Source: Oscillospiraceae bacterium (GTDB lineage Bacteria > Bacillota > Clostridia > Oscillospirales > SIG627). From it: a stretch of 49,161 bases of DNA. A model generated the notes under the pieces. It had not been told where the DNA came from and ran no database searches. It saw nothing but the letters and a program-made list of their open reading frames with translations. Positions 1-8,881 of this stretch are shown one piece after another. The position numbers and the translations under genes are program-made. The stretch's first letter is position 1. The number at the start of each line of letters is the position of its first letter. The DNA lies in assembly GCA_034925865.1 (NCBI GenBank), contig JAYFRN010000024.1, forward strand, positions 1 through 49,161, read 5' to 3'.

Positions 1-15
1 GCTGTATTTATACAT
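1..15 (-). CDS. Start of a leftward gene, cut by the window edge
   Basis: Only five codons (MYKYS) are inside the window. The start is supported by a G-rich ribosome binding site (five Gs at 23-27 on the minus strand, about seven bases before the ATG) and by a good promoter further right. The product cannot be identified. Confidence 0.5.
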
Positions 16-27
16 CTCGTCGCCCCC

Positions 28-71
28 AAGTGCAAGCTTTTTAACATGTTTCGGCCATTTTCCTTGCACTT
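28..71 (-). repeat. Inverted repeat in the leader of the leftward gene
   Basis: AAGTGCAAG (28-36) and CTTGCACTT (63-71) are perfect 9-bp inverted arms separated by 26 bases. They lie between the predicted -10 box and the G-rich ribosome binding site, and the inner arm directly abuts that site. This could be a leader hairpin affecting translation or an operator. Which of the two cannot be decided from sequence. Confidence 0.4.
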
Positions 72-100
72 ATTATACCATAATTCTTGCGATTTGTCTT
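72..100 (-). promoter_or_regulatory. Promoter of the leftward edge gene
   Basis: On the minus strand AAGACA (95-100) is followed after 17 bases by a perfect TATAAT (72-77). It drives transcription out of the left edge. Confidence 0.55.
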
Positions 101-164
101 GCCTTGCTGTATATTTTCTTTTGTTCAGCGGGCATTAAGTAGCAATTGCTCTGCATAAACTGTG

Positions 165-194
165 AAAACCGGCGTCCGTTTGGGCGCCGGTTTT
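165..194 (-). terminator. Intrinsic terminator after the ADP-ribosylglycohydrolase gene
   Basis: AAAACCGGCG (165-174) pairs perfectly with CGCCGGTTTT (185-194). The hairpin ends in a T run on either strand. It lies 18 bases past the stop codon of the minus-strand gene ending at 213. Confidence 0.8.
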
Positions 195-212
195 CTGCAT
201 GCTATGAATTCT

Positions 213-1790
213 TTATTTATTCTCTATATGGCTCAATGTAAGCTCGACTATGCTTTCTATATCAACAATATCAACACCGAAAATCGTCGTTTTAAGCTTT
301 CCGCCTATCGGCTTTGTCCATACATCCGGAATCGCGTCGCATCCCTTAAGCATACCTAATATCGACCCTGCAGTGGCGCCGTTGCAGTCAGTGTCAAAGC
401 CTTGCTGAACTGCCAAACACACTGTTTTACCGTAATCGCCTCCGCCGTATAAAAGCGATGAAACCACGATTTCTGCATTTGATATCGTATGACACCAGTC
501 ATGCATTTTATAATTGTCATATCGATTTGCAATATCCGTAAATCTTTCGTCGACGCTCATGCCGTTTTCATATGCGCACAATATCTCATTTAATCGAGCG
601 TATAACCTGGATGTCGATGGAATCTGAGACAAACCACACCGTATAACATCCTTAATGTCATCATATACAGCCGCGCCGGCAATTGAAGCCGCCACGAACA
701 TCTCGCCATAAATACCGTTTTTAACATGAGATATACTGGCGTCGCGCCAAGCCATATCAGAGGCGTTCTGCGGATCTCCCGGATTAATATAACCGAAATA
801 ATCTCCTCTTATCTGCGCTCCTATCCATTCGCGGCATGGATTCTTATAAGATGCGGAATCAGGCGGCATATAGCCGTTTATAAAATTTCGGAAAGCAATG
901 CGTTCCGCCGTACAATATGAATTTCTTGATTGACGTTCGATCCAAAATGCCGCCACATCACGCGGTGAAAAGCTACGTCCCTTTGATTTGATTAGCTCCG
1001 AGGCAAGAACGGTATAATTTGTATCATCATCGACAGGAGCCACGTTTATATTGTCGTAAAAGCAATTCGGACGGTTTTTAAAGCCATGTCTTTCATATTC
1101 TTCTGGTGAAATATCAGTGGATTTTACGTATCTTTGCATAGGATAATTTCCGGATCTCTTCAGCATTGATATGAGTTCGTCTGTTTTAAAGCCCTCAACG
1201 CATTTTCCGGCGAGACAGCCGCATATACGTCCAAGCCATGCTCCTTTAATTTTTCTTCGTAAATCCGTTTTATCGGCAACAGAGGGAATTTGAGATAAGT
1301 CTCGGGCACACAGCAAACGAATTTTTTCGAGAGAAGACGGTTCATTGTATAAAAATTCGTCTGAAACGGGAGCCTGTTGTGTTAAGGAAAAAATGATATT
1401 TGATAATGCGGCCTTTTCTTTGGACGGATTCATGGCGGATACAGCTTTCATGAGATCAGCGTATTTCAATATGTCTCTGCCCTCTTCAAGACACTGAGTG
1501 TATTCTATATCGAGAAGCTCCTGATACGATTCCCACTCGGAAAGCGAACTGAAATCCGGTATAAAATCACGTTCAGTACAATGCTCCTCGCGGTTTTTAC
1601 CATATATTATAGTATCAATAGTTATATTGAAACGTTTTGCTATGGCTTTCATTTTTTCAATATCGGGCAGAGAAGCGCCTGATTCCCATTTCTGCACAGC
1701 CTGGCGAGAAACGCCGAAGGTTTCGGCGAATTGATCCTGCGTCATGTTAGCTGATTTTCTAAGCGATGAAAATATAGATTCGGATGTCAT
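213..1790 (-). CDS. XRE helix-turn-helix fused to ADP-ribosylglycohydrolase (DraG-like)
   Basis: The protein has 525 residues. Residues 1-65 are a classic XRE/Cro DNA-binding domain (TQDQFAETFGVSRQAVQKWE) of the kind used by Clostridial transcription regulators. After a linker of about 115 residues, residues 180-525 match the ADP-ribosylglycohydrolase family. DDDT at 254-257 and DTDCNG at 466-471 are the family's dinuclear magnesium ligands, and GAWLGRICGCLAGK is its usual N-terminal motif. Enzymes of this family remove ADP-ribose from proteins or small ligands. The substrate here is unknown. The start has a GGAGG site six bases upstream. The gene stands alone between a lipoprotein gene and a terminator. 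The fusion suggests regulation linked to an ADP-ribosylated or nucleotide ligand, which is inference. Confidence 0.9.
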   Translation of the reverse strand: MTSESIFSSLRKSANMTQDQFAETFGVSRQAVQKWESGASLPDIEKMKAIAKRFNITIDTIIYGKNREEHCTERDFIPDFSSLSEWESYQELLDIEYTQCLEEGRDILKYADLMKAVSAMNPSKEKAALSNIIFSLTQQAPVSDEFLYNEPSSLEKIRLLCARDLSQIPSVADKTDLRRKIKGAWLGRICGCLAGKCVEGFKTDELISMLKRSGNYPMQRYVKSTDISPEEYERHGFKNRPNCFYDNINVAPVDDDTNYTVLASELIKSKGRSFSPRDVAAFWIERQSRNSYCTAERIAFRNFINGYMPPDSASYKNPCREWIGAQIRGDYFGYINPGDPQNASDMAWRDASISHVKNGIYGEMFVAASIAGAAVYDDIKDVIRCGLSQIPSTSRLYARLNEILCAYENGMSVDERFTDIANRYDNYKMHDWCHTISNAEIVVSSLLYGGGDYGKTVCLAVQQGFDTDCNGATAGSILGMLKGCDAIPDVWTKPIGGKLKTTIFGVDIVDIESIVELTLSHIENK

Positions 1791-2005
1791 ATATCCTCCA
1801 GCATTAATTTATTAACATTGTATTTTAATTACCAATTAAATAGAGATAAGGCCCTGGTGTATTGGCTCTCCTTTTTTATAAAACATGGTTATATAAATAC
1901 CATTTTAATAATAGTATGATCATTATAGCCTTGACAATATCATAAATCAACCAACCAGAGGATGCTGATACGCAACCGCAGGTTGCATATACCGGAGGAT
2001 GGGAA

Positions 2006-2713
2006 TCATTTAGCTTTATTTAACGATATTACAAAAATACCTGAGGTTAATCCGACAGATATCAAACTGCTTGAAGAATCGGTCGCCTCATAAAGATAAA
2101 CGGTTACACCAAACAGTTTTTGGTCGGTGAGCTTCTGTTCGCTTGTAAAGCCCTTGGATTTGATTTTTTCAACGTAGGCTTTGGCGTCATCAAGGCTTAC
2201 ACCTGTGTATGTGGCGGTAAATTCTGCACTCGAAGTATTAGCGGCGGTAAGAGTGCCGAAATCGGGTTTCGGAAGCAACTTTGTGAGGTTGTTGGACGGC
2301 CATGCGCCACCGATTTGGCTGATCGAGCCATCGCCATTTTTTTCAGTCCATGATCCATCGGCATTCTGTGTGGCTTCATCACCGTTTTCGCTTATGAAAA
2401 CGGTGGATCCATTGCTGTTGAATATAACATTGACCCCTTCTTTTTTGCCTTCATCAATGATTTTTTGCTTATCATTGTCAGAAAGAGAAGAAAGCTTTGT
2501 TGCTATGCTGCCTGCGAATACCGATTTGAAATCAACCTCGCCATTTGCGGTATCAAATATTGATACGCATTGTGATACAGAGCCGGTGCTTTGCGCGGCA
2601 GTGCTTTTTTTGCCGAAAATACCGCCAATATCTCCGATCTTGTCAAGAATTCCACAGGATACCATGGAAAGAGAAACAGCCGCAGCAAAAAACAAACAAA
2701 TGATTTTTTTCAT
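2006..2713 (-). CDS. Lipoprotein of unknown function
   Basis: The 235-residue product starts with a lysine pair, a hydrophobic stretch and the lipobox LSMVSC (Cys at residue 20). It is therefore expected to be lipid-anchored on the outer face of the membrane. The rest is polar and Gly/Ser/Asp rich, with a repeated look around residues 100-140 (NGDGSW, NGDGSI), and no enzyme motif is recognised. An AAGGGG site precedes the ATG. A small GCAACC/GGTTGC hairpin lies after the stop at 1972-1986 but has no T run. Confidence 0.75.
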   Translation of the reverse strand: MKKIICLFFAAAVSLSMVSCGILDKIGDIGGIFGKKSTAAQSTGSVSQCVSIFDTANGEVDFKSVFAGSIATKLSSLSDNDKQKIIDEGKKEGVNVIFNSNGSTVFISENGDEATQNADGSWTEKNGDGSISQIGGAWPSNNLTKLLPKPDFGTLTAANTSSAEFTATYTGVSLDDAKAYVEKIKSKGFTSEQKLTDQKLFGVTVYLYEATDSSSSLISVGLTSGIFVISLNKAK

Positions 2714-3125
2714 GAGTATATCCCCTTAACAGAATAGTATGAATTCTAAGATCGGCGCATGCATCAAGCCCTGATAAGTTTATTTTACCATAAACAAGAA
2801 GAAAAATCAGCATAATATAAAAAATATTTATGTATTTGCAGACAATTTTAATATTTAATGTGAAGTTTTTTGAAAAGGCGAAAAGAGCTGCTTTCTGGGC
2901 TTTCTTACTTCATATAACGAGAAACGAATTATTTCCGCTATTTTAATTTACTATATGCATCAGCTATATGTTTCCAGATATATGAATTGGCTCCTTACCG
3001 CTCATTCTTTTACAGTAAGATATCGTTAACTCAAAAATATATATTATTCGGTTTATGATAAAAAAGGAAGAAGCTCGGCTGCGGGTTACCTTAAGTTACC
3101 AAACGCACGCTTCTTCTCACAATAA
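2714..3125. other. Divergent intergenic region
   Basis: This AT-rich region lies between the lipoprotein gene (leftward) and the PP-loop gene (rightward). No coding sequence is supported. The only clear structure is the hairpin at 3060-3116, listed separately. Confidence 0.6.
3060..3116 (-). terminator. Terminator-like hairpin with no obvious gene to terminate
   Basis: GAAGAAGC (3067-3074) pairs with GCTTCTTC (3109-3116), and inside it TGCG (3080-3083) pairs with CGCA (3104-3107). Read on the minus strand, the hairpin ends in a run of six Ts. No minus-strand gene lies immediately to its right, so it may end a short transcript or antisense RNA. On the plus strand there is no T run. Confidence 0.4.
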
Positions 3126-3154
3126 TTGACAAATATATGAGCAAGTGTTAGAAT
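3126..3154 (+). promoter_or_regulatory. Promoter of the TtcA-like gene
   Basis: TTGACA (3126-3131), a 17-base spacer and TAGAAT (3149-3154) preceded by TGT, an extended -10 element. It lies 37 bases before the start codon. Confidence 0.6.
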
Positions 3155-3190
3155 ATTGACAATTCAATCAAATATTTTACAGGGTATAAT

Positions 3191-3916
3191 ATGGAATTTC
3201 AGCAATTATTGAGCTATGTACGCCGTGCTGTACAGGATTATGATATGATCTCCGACGGTGATCGCATTCTCGTGGGAGTATCGGGTGGCAAGGATTCGCT
3301 TGCTCTTGTCAGAGCATTGCGTGCTTTATCGGATTTTTATCCTAAGAAATTCACGATCTGTGCCGCCACGATCGATATGGGATTTGAAAACACCGATTTT
3401 GAAGCCGTGAATAAATACTGTGCCGAAATCGGCGTCGAACACAGCATAATTAAAACTGAACTCGGAAAGCTTATTTTTGATGTGAGAAAAGAACATAACC
3501 CGTGTGCGTTATGCTCTAATATGAGACGCGGCGCGCTTGTCAACGCATGTAAAGCGTCCGGAGCGAATAAGCTGGCGCTTGGTCATCATATGGACGATAT
3601 AGTCGACACGTTTTTATTGAATCTTTTATATATAGGTAAAATAGAGACATTCCAGCCGGTGACGTTTCTCGACCGCAGCGGAGTCACAGTAATCCGTCCT
3701 CTTATTTATGTACAGGAAAAAAAGCTCAATGGGTATATCAATAAATATTCTGTTCCTGTTATGAAAAGTCCCTGCCCGGCAGATAAAAAAACCTCACGCG
3801 AGGATGTAAAACGCGCTTTAAACCTGTTGTCAGAATCCGTTCCCGGAATGTCGTCAGTGAAAGTAAAAATATTCGGAGCGATTAAAAAATCCGGAATTAA
3901 CGGATATCACGAATAA
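3191..3916 (+). CDS. PP-loop ATPase, TtcA-like tRNA thiolation enzyme
   Basis: The protein has 241 residues. SGGKDS at residues 31-36 is the ATP-binding PP-loop. PCALC in the middle (CxxC) and PCPADKKTSRE near the C-terminus supply the three cysteines that coordinate the Fe-S cluster in TtcA, which makes 2-thiocytidine at tRNA position 32. LGHHMDD is the other family signature. Firmicutes carry several TtcA/TilS-like paralogs, so the exact tRNA target is not certain. The gene has its own promoter, and a separate promoter for the histidine operon follows it. Confidence 0.8.
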   Translation: MEFQQLLSYVRRAVQDYDMISDGDRILVGVSGGKDSLALVRALRALSDFYPKKFTICAATIDMGFENTDFEAVNKYCAEIGVEHSIIKTELGKLIFDVRKEHNPCALCSNMRRGALVNACKASGANKLALGHHMDDIVDTFLLNLLYIGKIETFQPVTFLDRSGVTVIRPLIYVQEKKLNGYINKYSVPVMKSPCPADKKTSREDVKRALNLLSESVPGMSSVKVKIFGAIKKSGINGYHE

Positions 3917-3953
3917 TCTCAATAATATGATATAAATATTGTGTACAATGCTA

Positions 3954-3982
3954 TTGACAGAAAGCAAAAAATCATATATTAT
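3954..3982 (+). promoter_or_regulatory. Promoter of the histidine operon
   Basis: TTGACA (3954-3959), a 17-base spacer and TATTAT (3977-3982). The leader to hisZ is only about 65 bases. I see no T-box or His-codon leader peptide in it, only a short purine-rich tract with partial GATAAAGC repeats (4002-4015). Confidence 0.6.
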
Positions 3983-4055
3983 ATATGAGTACTTTATCAA
4001 GATAAAGCGATAAAGCAATGAATCAATGAAGTAATTTAGAAACGGATTATGATAT

Positions 4056-5270
4056 ATGTCTGATAATAATATAAACGCAAAAAGCAAGCTTCTTTTACTC
4101 CCCGACGGCATGAGAGATATTGTTTATGACGAAGCTTTGCTTTACGACGGAATAACAGGAGGGCTTTCCGCTCTGTATGAAAAAAGCGGATACAAAAGGA
4201 TTATCACACCGTCAATCGAATATTATGATGCGTTCGGCGCGGCATGCCATATCGCAAGCGAAAGCATGTATAAATTCACCGAAAACAATGGAAATCTCGT
4301 TGTGCTGAGAGCCGACAACACGACACCGATAGCGCGTGTTGCCGCCACAAAACTTGCCTCGGCCGCCGAAATCAGTCCGCAGAGGCTGTGCTATTCTCAA
4401 AGCATCTTCCGCGCAAACTCTGATTATACCGGCCGACGCAGCGAAATGCTCCAAAGCGGCGTGGAGATAATCGGTGAAAGCGGAATGAAAGCCGACCTTT
4501 TATGCATTTCGACCGCGCTTGATGCTCTTGCTTCTCTCGGACTTGATTATAAGCTTGAAATAGGACATGTCGGATTGTATAACGCACTTGTCGAAAATCT
4601 TGCTCTTTCCGAAGAAGAAAAAAGAGTAATCAGAAAATATGTCGAAAGAAAAAATTTTGTTTCACTTAATTTTACAGCTGATGAAAAGCTGAAAAGCACG
4701 TATGAAATAATTAAGCGGATTCCGCTTTTGTTTGGCACGTCCGAAGTGTTCGAAGAGGCTGCCGCTGTTGCCGGAGATAATATAAAAGCTGTATCAGCGA
4801 TTGATTATGCGAGAGACATGTACGATATTCTTTGTGCCGCAGGATATGCCGATAATATACTGCTTGATTTCGGAATCGTCCACGAGATAGATTATTACAG
4901 CGGAATTGTTTTCCGCGGATATGTCGAGGGCGCCGCGGAAGCGGTATTGCGCGGTGGCAGATATGACGGCTTTATAAAAAATTTCGACCGAGATCTGTGC
5001 GCTACCGGCTTTGCTGTAAATGTATGCCTTGTCGCGGATGCCATGAAAAAGCTAGGCAGAACGCCGAAATATGCGCCATGCGATGTGATATTACATTTTG
5101 ACGCCTCTGGCTTTTTCGAAGCCAAAAAGCTTTTTGAAAAATTGACATCGGAGGGCAGACATCCGGAATATTCAAAATTTGACGATGTAAAATCGACAGC
5201 CGAATACGCATTGCTTAACGGAATACCAGATGTTGCCGTCATATCCGGGGGAAAGGTAAGTTATTTATGA
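4056..5270 (+). CDS. hisZ: ATP phosphoribosyltransferase regulatory subunit HisZ
   Basis: The 404-residue product is a histidyl-tRNA synthetase paralog. LLPDGMRDI at the N-terminus, the motif-2-like VLRADNTTPIARV and LRGGRYDGF are the class II synthetase core without a tRNA-binding domain. HisZ forms a complex with short-form HisG and gives it histidine feedback control. It is the first gene of the operon and overlaps hisG by four bases (ATGA-type junction). The ribosome binding site is weak, and another in-frame ATG is not better placed. Confidence 0.93.
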   Translation: MSDNNINAKSKLLLLPDGMRDIVYDEALLYDGITGGLSALYEKSGYKRIITPSIEYYDAFGAACHIASESMYKFTENNGNLVVLRADNTTPIARVAATKLASAAEISPQRLCYSQSIFRANSDYTGRRSEMLQSGVEIIGESGMKADLLCISTALDALASLGLDYKLEIGHVGLYNALVENLALSEEEKRVIRKYVERKNFVSLNFTADEKLKSTYEIIKRIPLLFGTSEVFEEAAAVAGDNIKAVSAIDYARDMYDILCAAGYADNILLDFGIVHEIDYYSGIVFRGYVEGAAEAVLRGGRYDGFIKNFDRDLCATGFAVNVCLVADAMKKLGRTPKYAPCDVILHFDASGFFEAKKLFEKLTSEGRHPEYSKFDDVKSTAEYALLNGIPDVAVISGGKVSYL

Positions 5271-5899
5271 TAAGAGTCGCGCTTACAAAGGGACGTATAG
5301 AGGAACAGGCGGTTGATCTGTTTGAAAAGGCCGGTTATGACGTTTCACAGCTTCGTTCAAAGGGTCGCCGGCTGCTTTTTACACTCGGGGATGAGCATGT
5401 TGAGGTGGTTCTGGCGAAGGCGGCAGACGTGCTGACATATTTAGAGCACGGTGCGTGCGATGTGGGCATAGTCGGCGAAGACACGATAATGGAATATAAC
5501 AAGCCTTTATATGAGTTGATGGATCTCGGCTTCGGAAAATGCCATTTTGCTCTGGCAGGTCTGAAGGGGCATAATTTCTATGAAGGATACGAGCATAAAA
5601 AAATAGCAACCAAATATCCCAATGTCGCGAAAGCGTATTTCGCAGAGAAGGGTATGAACGTTGAGATTGTTAAAATCGAAGGAAGTGTCGAACTTGCTCC
5701 TATTCTGAAGCTTTCCGACGCTATAGTCGATATAGTTGAAACTGGAAAAACGCTGAGAGAAAACGGACTCGAGGTATATGAAGAAATTGCGCCGGTTTCG
5801 GCACGGCTTGCGGTAAACACCGCGAGCATAAAGCTTAAAAAAGCGGAAATTGACTCTCTTGTCTCCCGTGTTTCCGCGGTTGTCGGAGAAAATAAATAA
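5267..5899 (+). CDS. hisG: ATP phosphoribosyltransferase, short form
   Basis: The 210-residue product catalyses the first step of histidine synthesis, joining ATP and PRPP. It has the family N-terminus (RVALTKGRI), the CDVGIVGEDT segment and the PRPP-site region IVDIVETGKTLRENGL. The length is that of the short form, which lacks the C-terminal regulatory domain. That agrees with the adjacent hisZ. Confidence 0.95.
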   Translation: MIRVALTKGRIEEQAVDLFEKAGYDVSQLRSKGRRLLFTLGDEHVEVVLAKAADVLTYLEHGACDVGIVGEDTIMEYNKPLYELMDLGFGKCHFALAGLKGHNFYEGYEHKKIATKYPNVAKAYFAEKGMNVEIVKIEGSVELAPILKLSDAIVDIVETGKTLRENGLEVYEEIAPVSARLAVNTASIKLKKAEIDSLVSRVSAVVGENK

Positions 5900-5923
5900 G
5901 TTAATTATTTGGAGTGATATTCA

Positions 5924-7192
5924 ATGTTAAAGATATGCGGAAATGAAAATGAGCTTTTTGACAGGCTTGCTCTGCGCACCGCCGAATCTGATTCGGCTGT
6001 TTCATCTGTTTCAGAAATAATTGAAAACATAAGGCGCGGCGGAGACACGGCTCTGAGCGAATATTCGTTTAAATTCGACGGAATAAAGAGATCATCGCTG
6101 TTTCTTTCCGAAGAAGAAAAGGATGAAGCGCTTAATATGCTTCCGGAAGGATTTTACGGAGTATTGGAGAGGGCGGCTGAAAATATTAAATTTTTTCATG
6201 AAAAGCAAAAGCGGGTCGGCTTTTCCGAATTCAGGGACGGAAAGCTCATCGGACAGCGGATTCTTCCGCTCGGTCGTGTGGCGCTGTATGTGCCGGGCGG
6301 CACCGCGTCATATCCGTCAACCGTGCTGATGAATGCCATACCGGCTTCGGTCGCCGGAGTCCGCGATATAGTTATTGCGACCCCGCCGAAGGCTGTCGGA
6401 ATAAACCCGGCTGTAATTGCCGCGGCAAAAATATGCGGAATTAAAGACATCCTCTGCGCTGGCGGAGCTCAGGCAATTGCCGCTCTTGCATACGGAACCG
6501 AAAGTGTAAAGCGTGTTGATAAAATTGTGGGTCCGGGAAACCTGTATGTCGCGACGGCAAAACGTCTTGTGTTCGGAACGGTGGATATCGATATGATAGC
6601 AGGTCCGAGCGAAGTGCTTGTGATCGCGGACGGTACAGCCGTTCCGGAATATGTCGCCGCCGATCTGTTGAGCCAGGCGGAGCATGATCCTATGGCGGCA
6701 TCCGTTTTACTTACGGATTCCGAAAAGCTCGTAGAAGAGGTTTGCGCCGCATTGGAAGCACAGCTTGAGAAGCTTTCACGCCGCGATATTGCCGCACGTT
6801 CGATAAATTCCTATGGCTCAGCGCTCATATGTAAAAATATAACCGAGGCATGCCGGATATCCGATGCCGTCGCTCCTGAGCATCTGGAAATATGTACTGA
6901 AAATCCGTTTTCAGATTATGAAAACATTCATAACGCGGGTTCTGTTTTTCTTGGTCAATATTCACCCGAGCCGTTCGGTGATTACTGTGCCGGACCAAAT
7001 CATGTGCTGCCGACAAACGGCACGGCGCGTTTTTCATCTCCACTCGGGGTGGACAGCTTCATAAAGCGACAGAGCTTTTTATACGCGTCAAAACAGGCGC
7101 TGACCGTTGCGCATGACGACATAGTCCGTTTCGCCGAATACGAGGGGCTCGGAGCTCACGCGAATGCCGTTAAAATCAGATTCGGAGGCTGA
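5924..7192 (+). CDS. hisD: Histidinol dehydrogenase
   Basis: The 422-residue product carries out the last two oxidations, histidinol to histidine, with NAD and zinc. Family segments seen in order are YVPGGTASYPSTVLMNA, VGPGNLYVATAK, IAGPSEVLVIAD, LLSQAEHDP, APEHLEI and GPNHVLPT, which include the zinc ligands and catalytic Glu/His. TTGGAGTG precedes the start. The stop codon lies one base before the hisC start codon. Confidence 0.96.
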   Translation: MLKICGNENELFDRLALRTAESDSAVSSVSEIIENIRRGGDTALSEYSFKFDGIKRSSLFLSEEEKDEALNMLPEGFYGVLERAAENIKFFHEKQKRVGFSEFRDGKLIGQRILPLGRVALYVPGGTASYPSTVLMNAIPASVAGVRDIVIATPPKAVGINPAVIAAAKICGIKDILCAGGAQAIAALAYGTESVKRVDKIVGPGNLYVATAKRLVFGTVDIDMIAGPSEVLVIADGTAVPEYVAADLLSQAEHDPMAASVLLTDSEKLVEEVCAALEAQLEKLSRRDIAARSINSYGSALICKNITEACRISDAVAPEHLEICTENPFSDYENIHNAGSVFLGQYSPEPFGDYCAGPNHVLPTNGTARFSSPLGVDSFIKRQSFLYASKQALTVAHDDIVRFAEYEGLGAHANAVKIRFGG

Positions 7193-7193
7193 T

Positions 7194-8285
7194 ATGACAC
7201 AATATATACCGGAAAATATCCGGAGCATGGAGGAATATAAACCAAATTCCGGAGTGTTCCGCATCAGGCTCGACGCAAACGAATCACCATTCCCGCTTTC
7301 TGGCGGGTTGAAAAAGAAAATAGAATCAGCAGTCGGCGGAATAATGTTCAACCGTTATCCGGATCCCGGTTCTGAAGCGTTGATATCGGCTTTTGCCGAC
7401 AGATTCAATGTGGATAAATCGCTTGTCACCGCGGGCAACGGTTCGGATGAGCTTATTTCACTGGTGTTTCAGAGCTTTACAAAATATGACGATGCCGTAT
7501 TGACGGCCATGCCGGATTTTTCAATGTATTCATTTTATCCCGAAGTACTGGGGCGCCGTGTGATCAGATACGAAAAAAAATACGACAGGATTGATTATGA
7601 CGAGCTGTACGGACTGATCAGGCGTGAAAACATAAAGCTGATTATGTTCTCTAATCCCTGTAATCCGACCGGACAGCTTGAAAACGCCGGGGAAATTGCC
7701 GCTCTCGCGTCTGAATGCGGCTGTATTGTCGTATGCGATGAAGCATATATGGAATTTTCATCAAAAAACGAATCGCTTCTTGATCGTGTGAGCAAATTTG
7801 ACAATCTCATAGTGCTTAAGACAATGTCAAAAGCATTCGGCATAGCATCACTCAGGGTCGGATTTGCCGTTACCAACAAGCTGTTTGCCGATACCTTGAA
7901 AAAGATAAAAAGCCCGTATAACGTCAATTCGCTTTCACAGGAAATCGCACGCATCATTCTCACCGACGGATACGGAGAGCTAAAAGCGGGATATATGGCT
8001 ATTTCGAAAGAAAAGTTTTTATTGTCCTCAGAAATTGAAAAGCTCTGTCCCGCGCTTGACGCGAATCAATTGAAAACAGAGACAAACTTTGTTGTTATAG
8101 ATACTCCTCGGGCGGCGAAAATATTTAACGGGCTTGCGGACGCGGGCATAGCCGTGCGGTATTTCGGAGGCGATTCGCCCAGATTAAGGATAACATGCGG
8201 CTCACCGGAAGAGAACAGAGAGCTTCTTTCGGCGCTGCGCAAAATCGGACTGAATAACAATGAAAGGACGGGATCAAAAAAATGA
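7194..8285 (+). CDS. hisC: Histidinol-phosphate aminotransferase
   Basis: This is a fold-type I PLP aminotransferase of 363 residues that converts imidazole-acetol phosphate to histidinol phosphate. It shows RLDANESPFPL, the PLP-binding AGNGSDELI and FSNPCNPTGQ segments, VVCDEAYMEF, and the Schiff-base lysine in TMSKAFGIASLRVG. I place the start at MTQYIPENI, right after the hisD stop, rather than at an ATG inside hisD. The gene overlaps hisB by four bases. Confidence 0.94.
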   Translation: MTQYIPENIRSMEEYKPNSGVFRIRLDANESPFPLSGGLKKKIESAVGGIMFNRYPDPGSEALISAFADRFNVDKSLVTAGNGSDELISLVFQSFTKYDDAVLTAMPDFSMYSFYPEVLGRRVIRYEKKYDRIDYDELYGLIRRENIKLIMFSNPCNPTGQLENAGEIAALASECGCIVVCDEAYMEFSSKNESLLDRVSKFDNLIVLKTMSKAFGIASLRVGFAVTNKLFADTLKKIKSPYNVNSLSQEIARIILTDGYGELKAGYMAISKEKFLLSSEIEKLCPALDANQLKTETNFVVIDTPRAAKIFNGLADAGIAVRYFGGDSPRLRITCGSPEENRELLSALRKIGLNNNERTGSKK

Positions 8286-8881
8286 TACAATCGTCTCCGG
8301 TAAGGCTTGAAAGAAACACGCGTGAAACGCGGATATCCGCCTCTCTCGGGATATCGGATTCCGGAAAAGGTAAATTTGAAGGCACATCCGGTATTGGATT
8401 CTTTGATCATATGCTCAATTCCTTCTGTGTTCATGGCGGATTCGAATTTATTGCGACGATAGAAGGAGACACGTTCGTCGATTGTCATCACACGGTGGAG
8501 GATACGGGAATAGTGCTTGGATCGCTTTTTGATATGCTTCTGGATGACAGATCCGGTATAGCTCGCTTTGGAAACGCGTTTGTGCCTATGGACGAAGCGC
8601 TCGCGTTTTGTGCCGCCGACATATCGGGAAGGCCGTTTCTCGTTTTTGATGACGGCGGTTATATAAAGGCTCATTCTGTCGGCGGTTACGATACGGAGAT
8701 TTCTGAGGAATTCTTCCGCGCGTTTGCGTTCAACGCAAAGCTGACGCTGCATCTGCGTCTGCAATATGGCTCGAATGCGCATCATTGCATCGAAGCTTTA
8801 TACAAAGCCGCCGCCCGCGCGATAAAACAAGCGTGTAATTTGGGTGCCGCCGGCATACTGTCAGCTAAGGGTGTTTTATGA
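8282..8881 (+). CDS. hisB: Imidazoleglycerol-phosphate dehydratase
   Basis: The 199-residue monofunctional enzyme has the manganese-binding motifs GFFDHML, DCHHTVEDTG and HHCIEALYKAAARA. There is no fused histidinol phosphatase domain, and no separate histidinol phosphatase gene is visible in the window, so that step must be encoded elsewhere. ATGA overlaps occur at both ends. Confidence 0.96.
   Translation: MIQSSPVRLERNTRETRISASLGISDSGKGKFEGTSGIGFFDHMLNSFCVHGGFEFIATIEGDTFVDCHHTVEDTGIVLGSLFDMLLDDRSGIARFGNAFVPMDEALAFCAADISGRPFLVFDDGGYIKAHSVGGYDTEISEEFFRAFAFNAKLTLHLRLQYGSNAHHCIEALYKAAARAIKQACNLGAAGILSAKGVL

Noticed and set aside
2181-2729. 182-codon plus-strand ORF opposite the lipoprotein gene
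   Set aside because: The minus strand has a lipobox, a signal peptide and a good ribosome binding site; the plus frame has neither.
3960-4055. T-box or His attenuator before hisZ
   Set aside because: The leader is about 65 bases, lacks the T-box consensus and a terminator, and has no run of His codons.
8066-8785. 239-codon minus-strand ORF opposite hisC/hisB
   Set aside because: It is the antisense shadow of hisB, which has all catalytic motifs; the antisense product is Arg-rich, with no family resemblance and no ribosome binding site.
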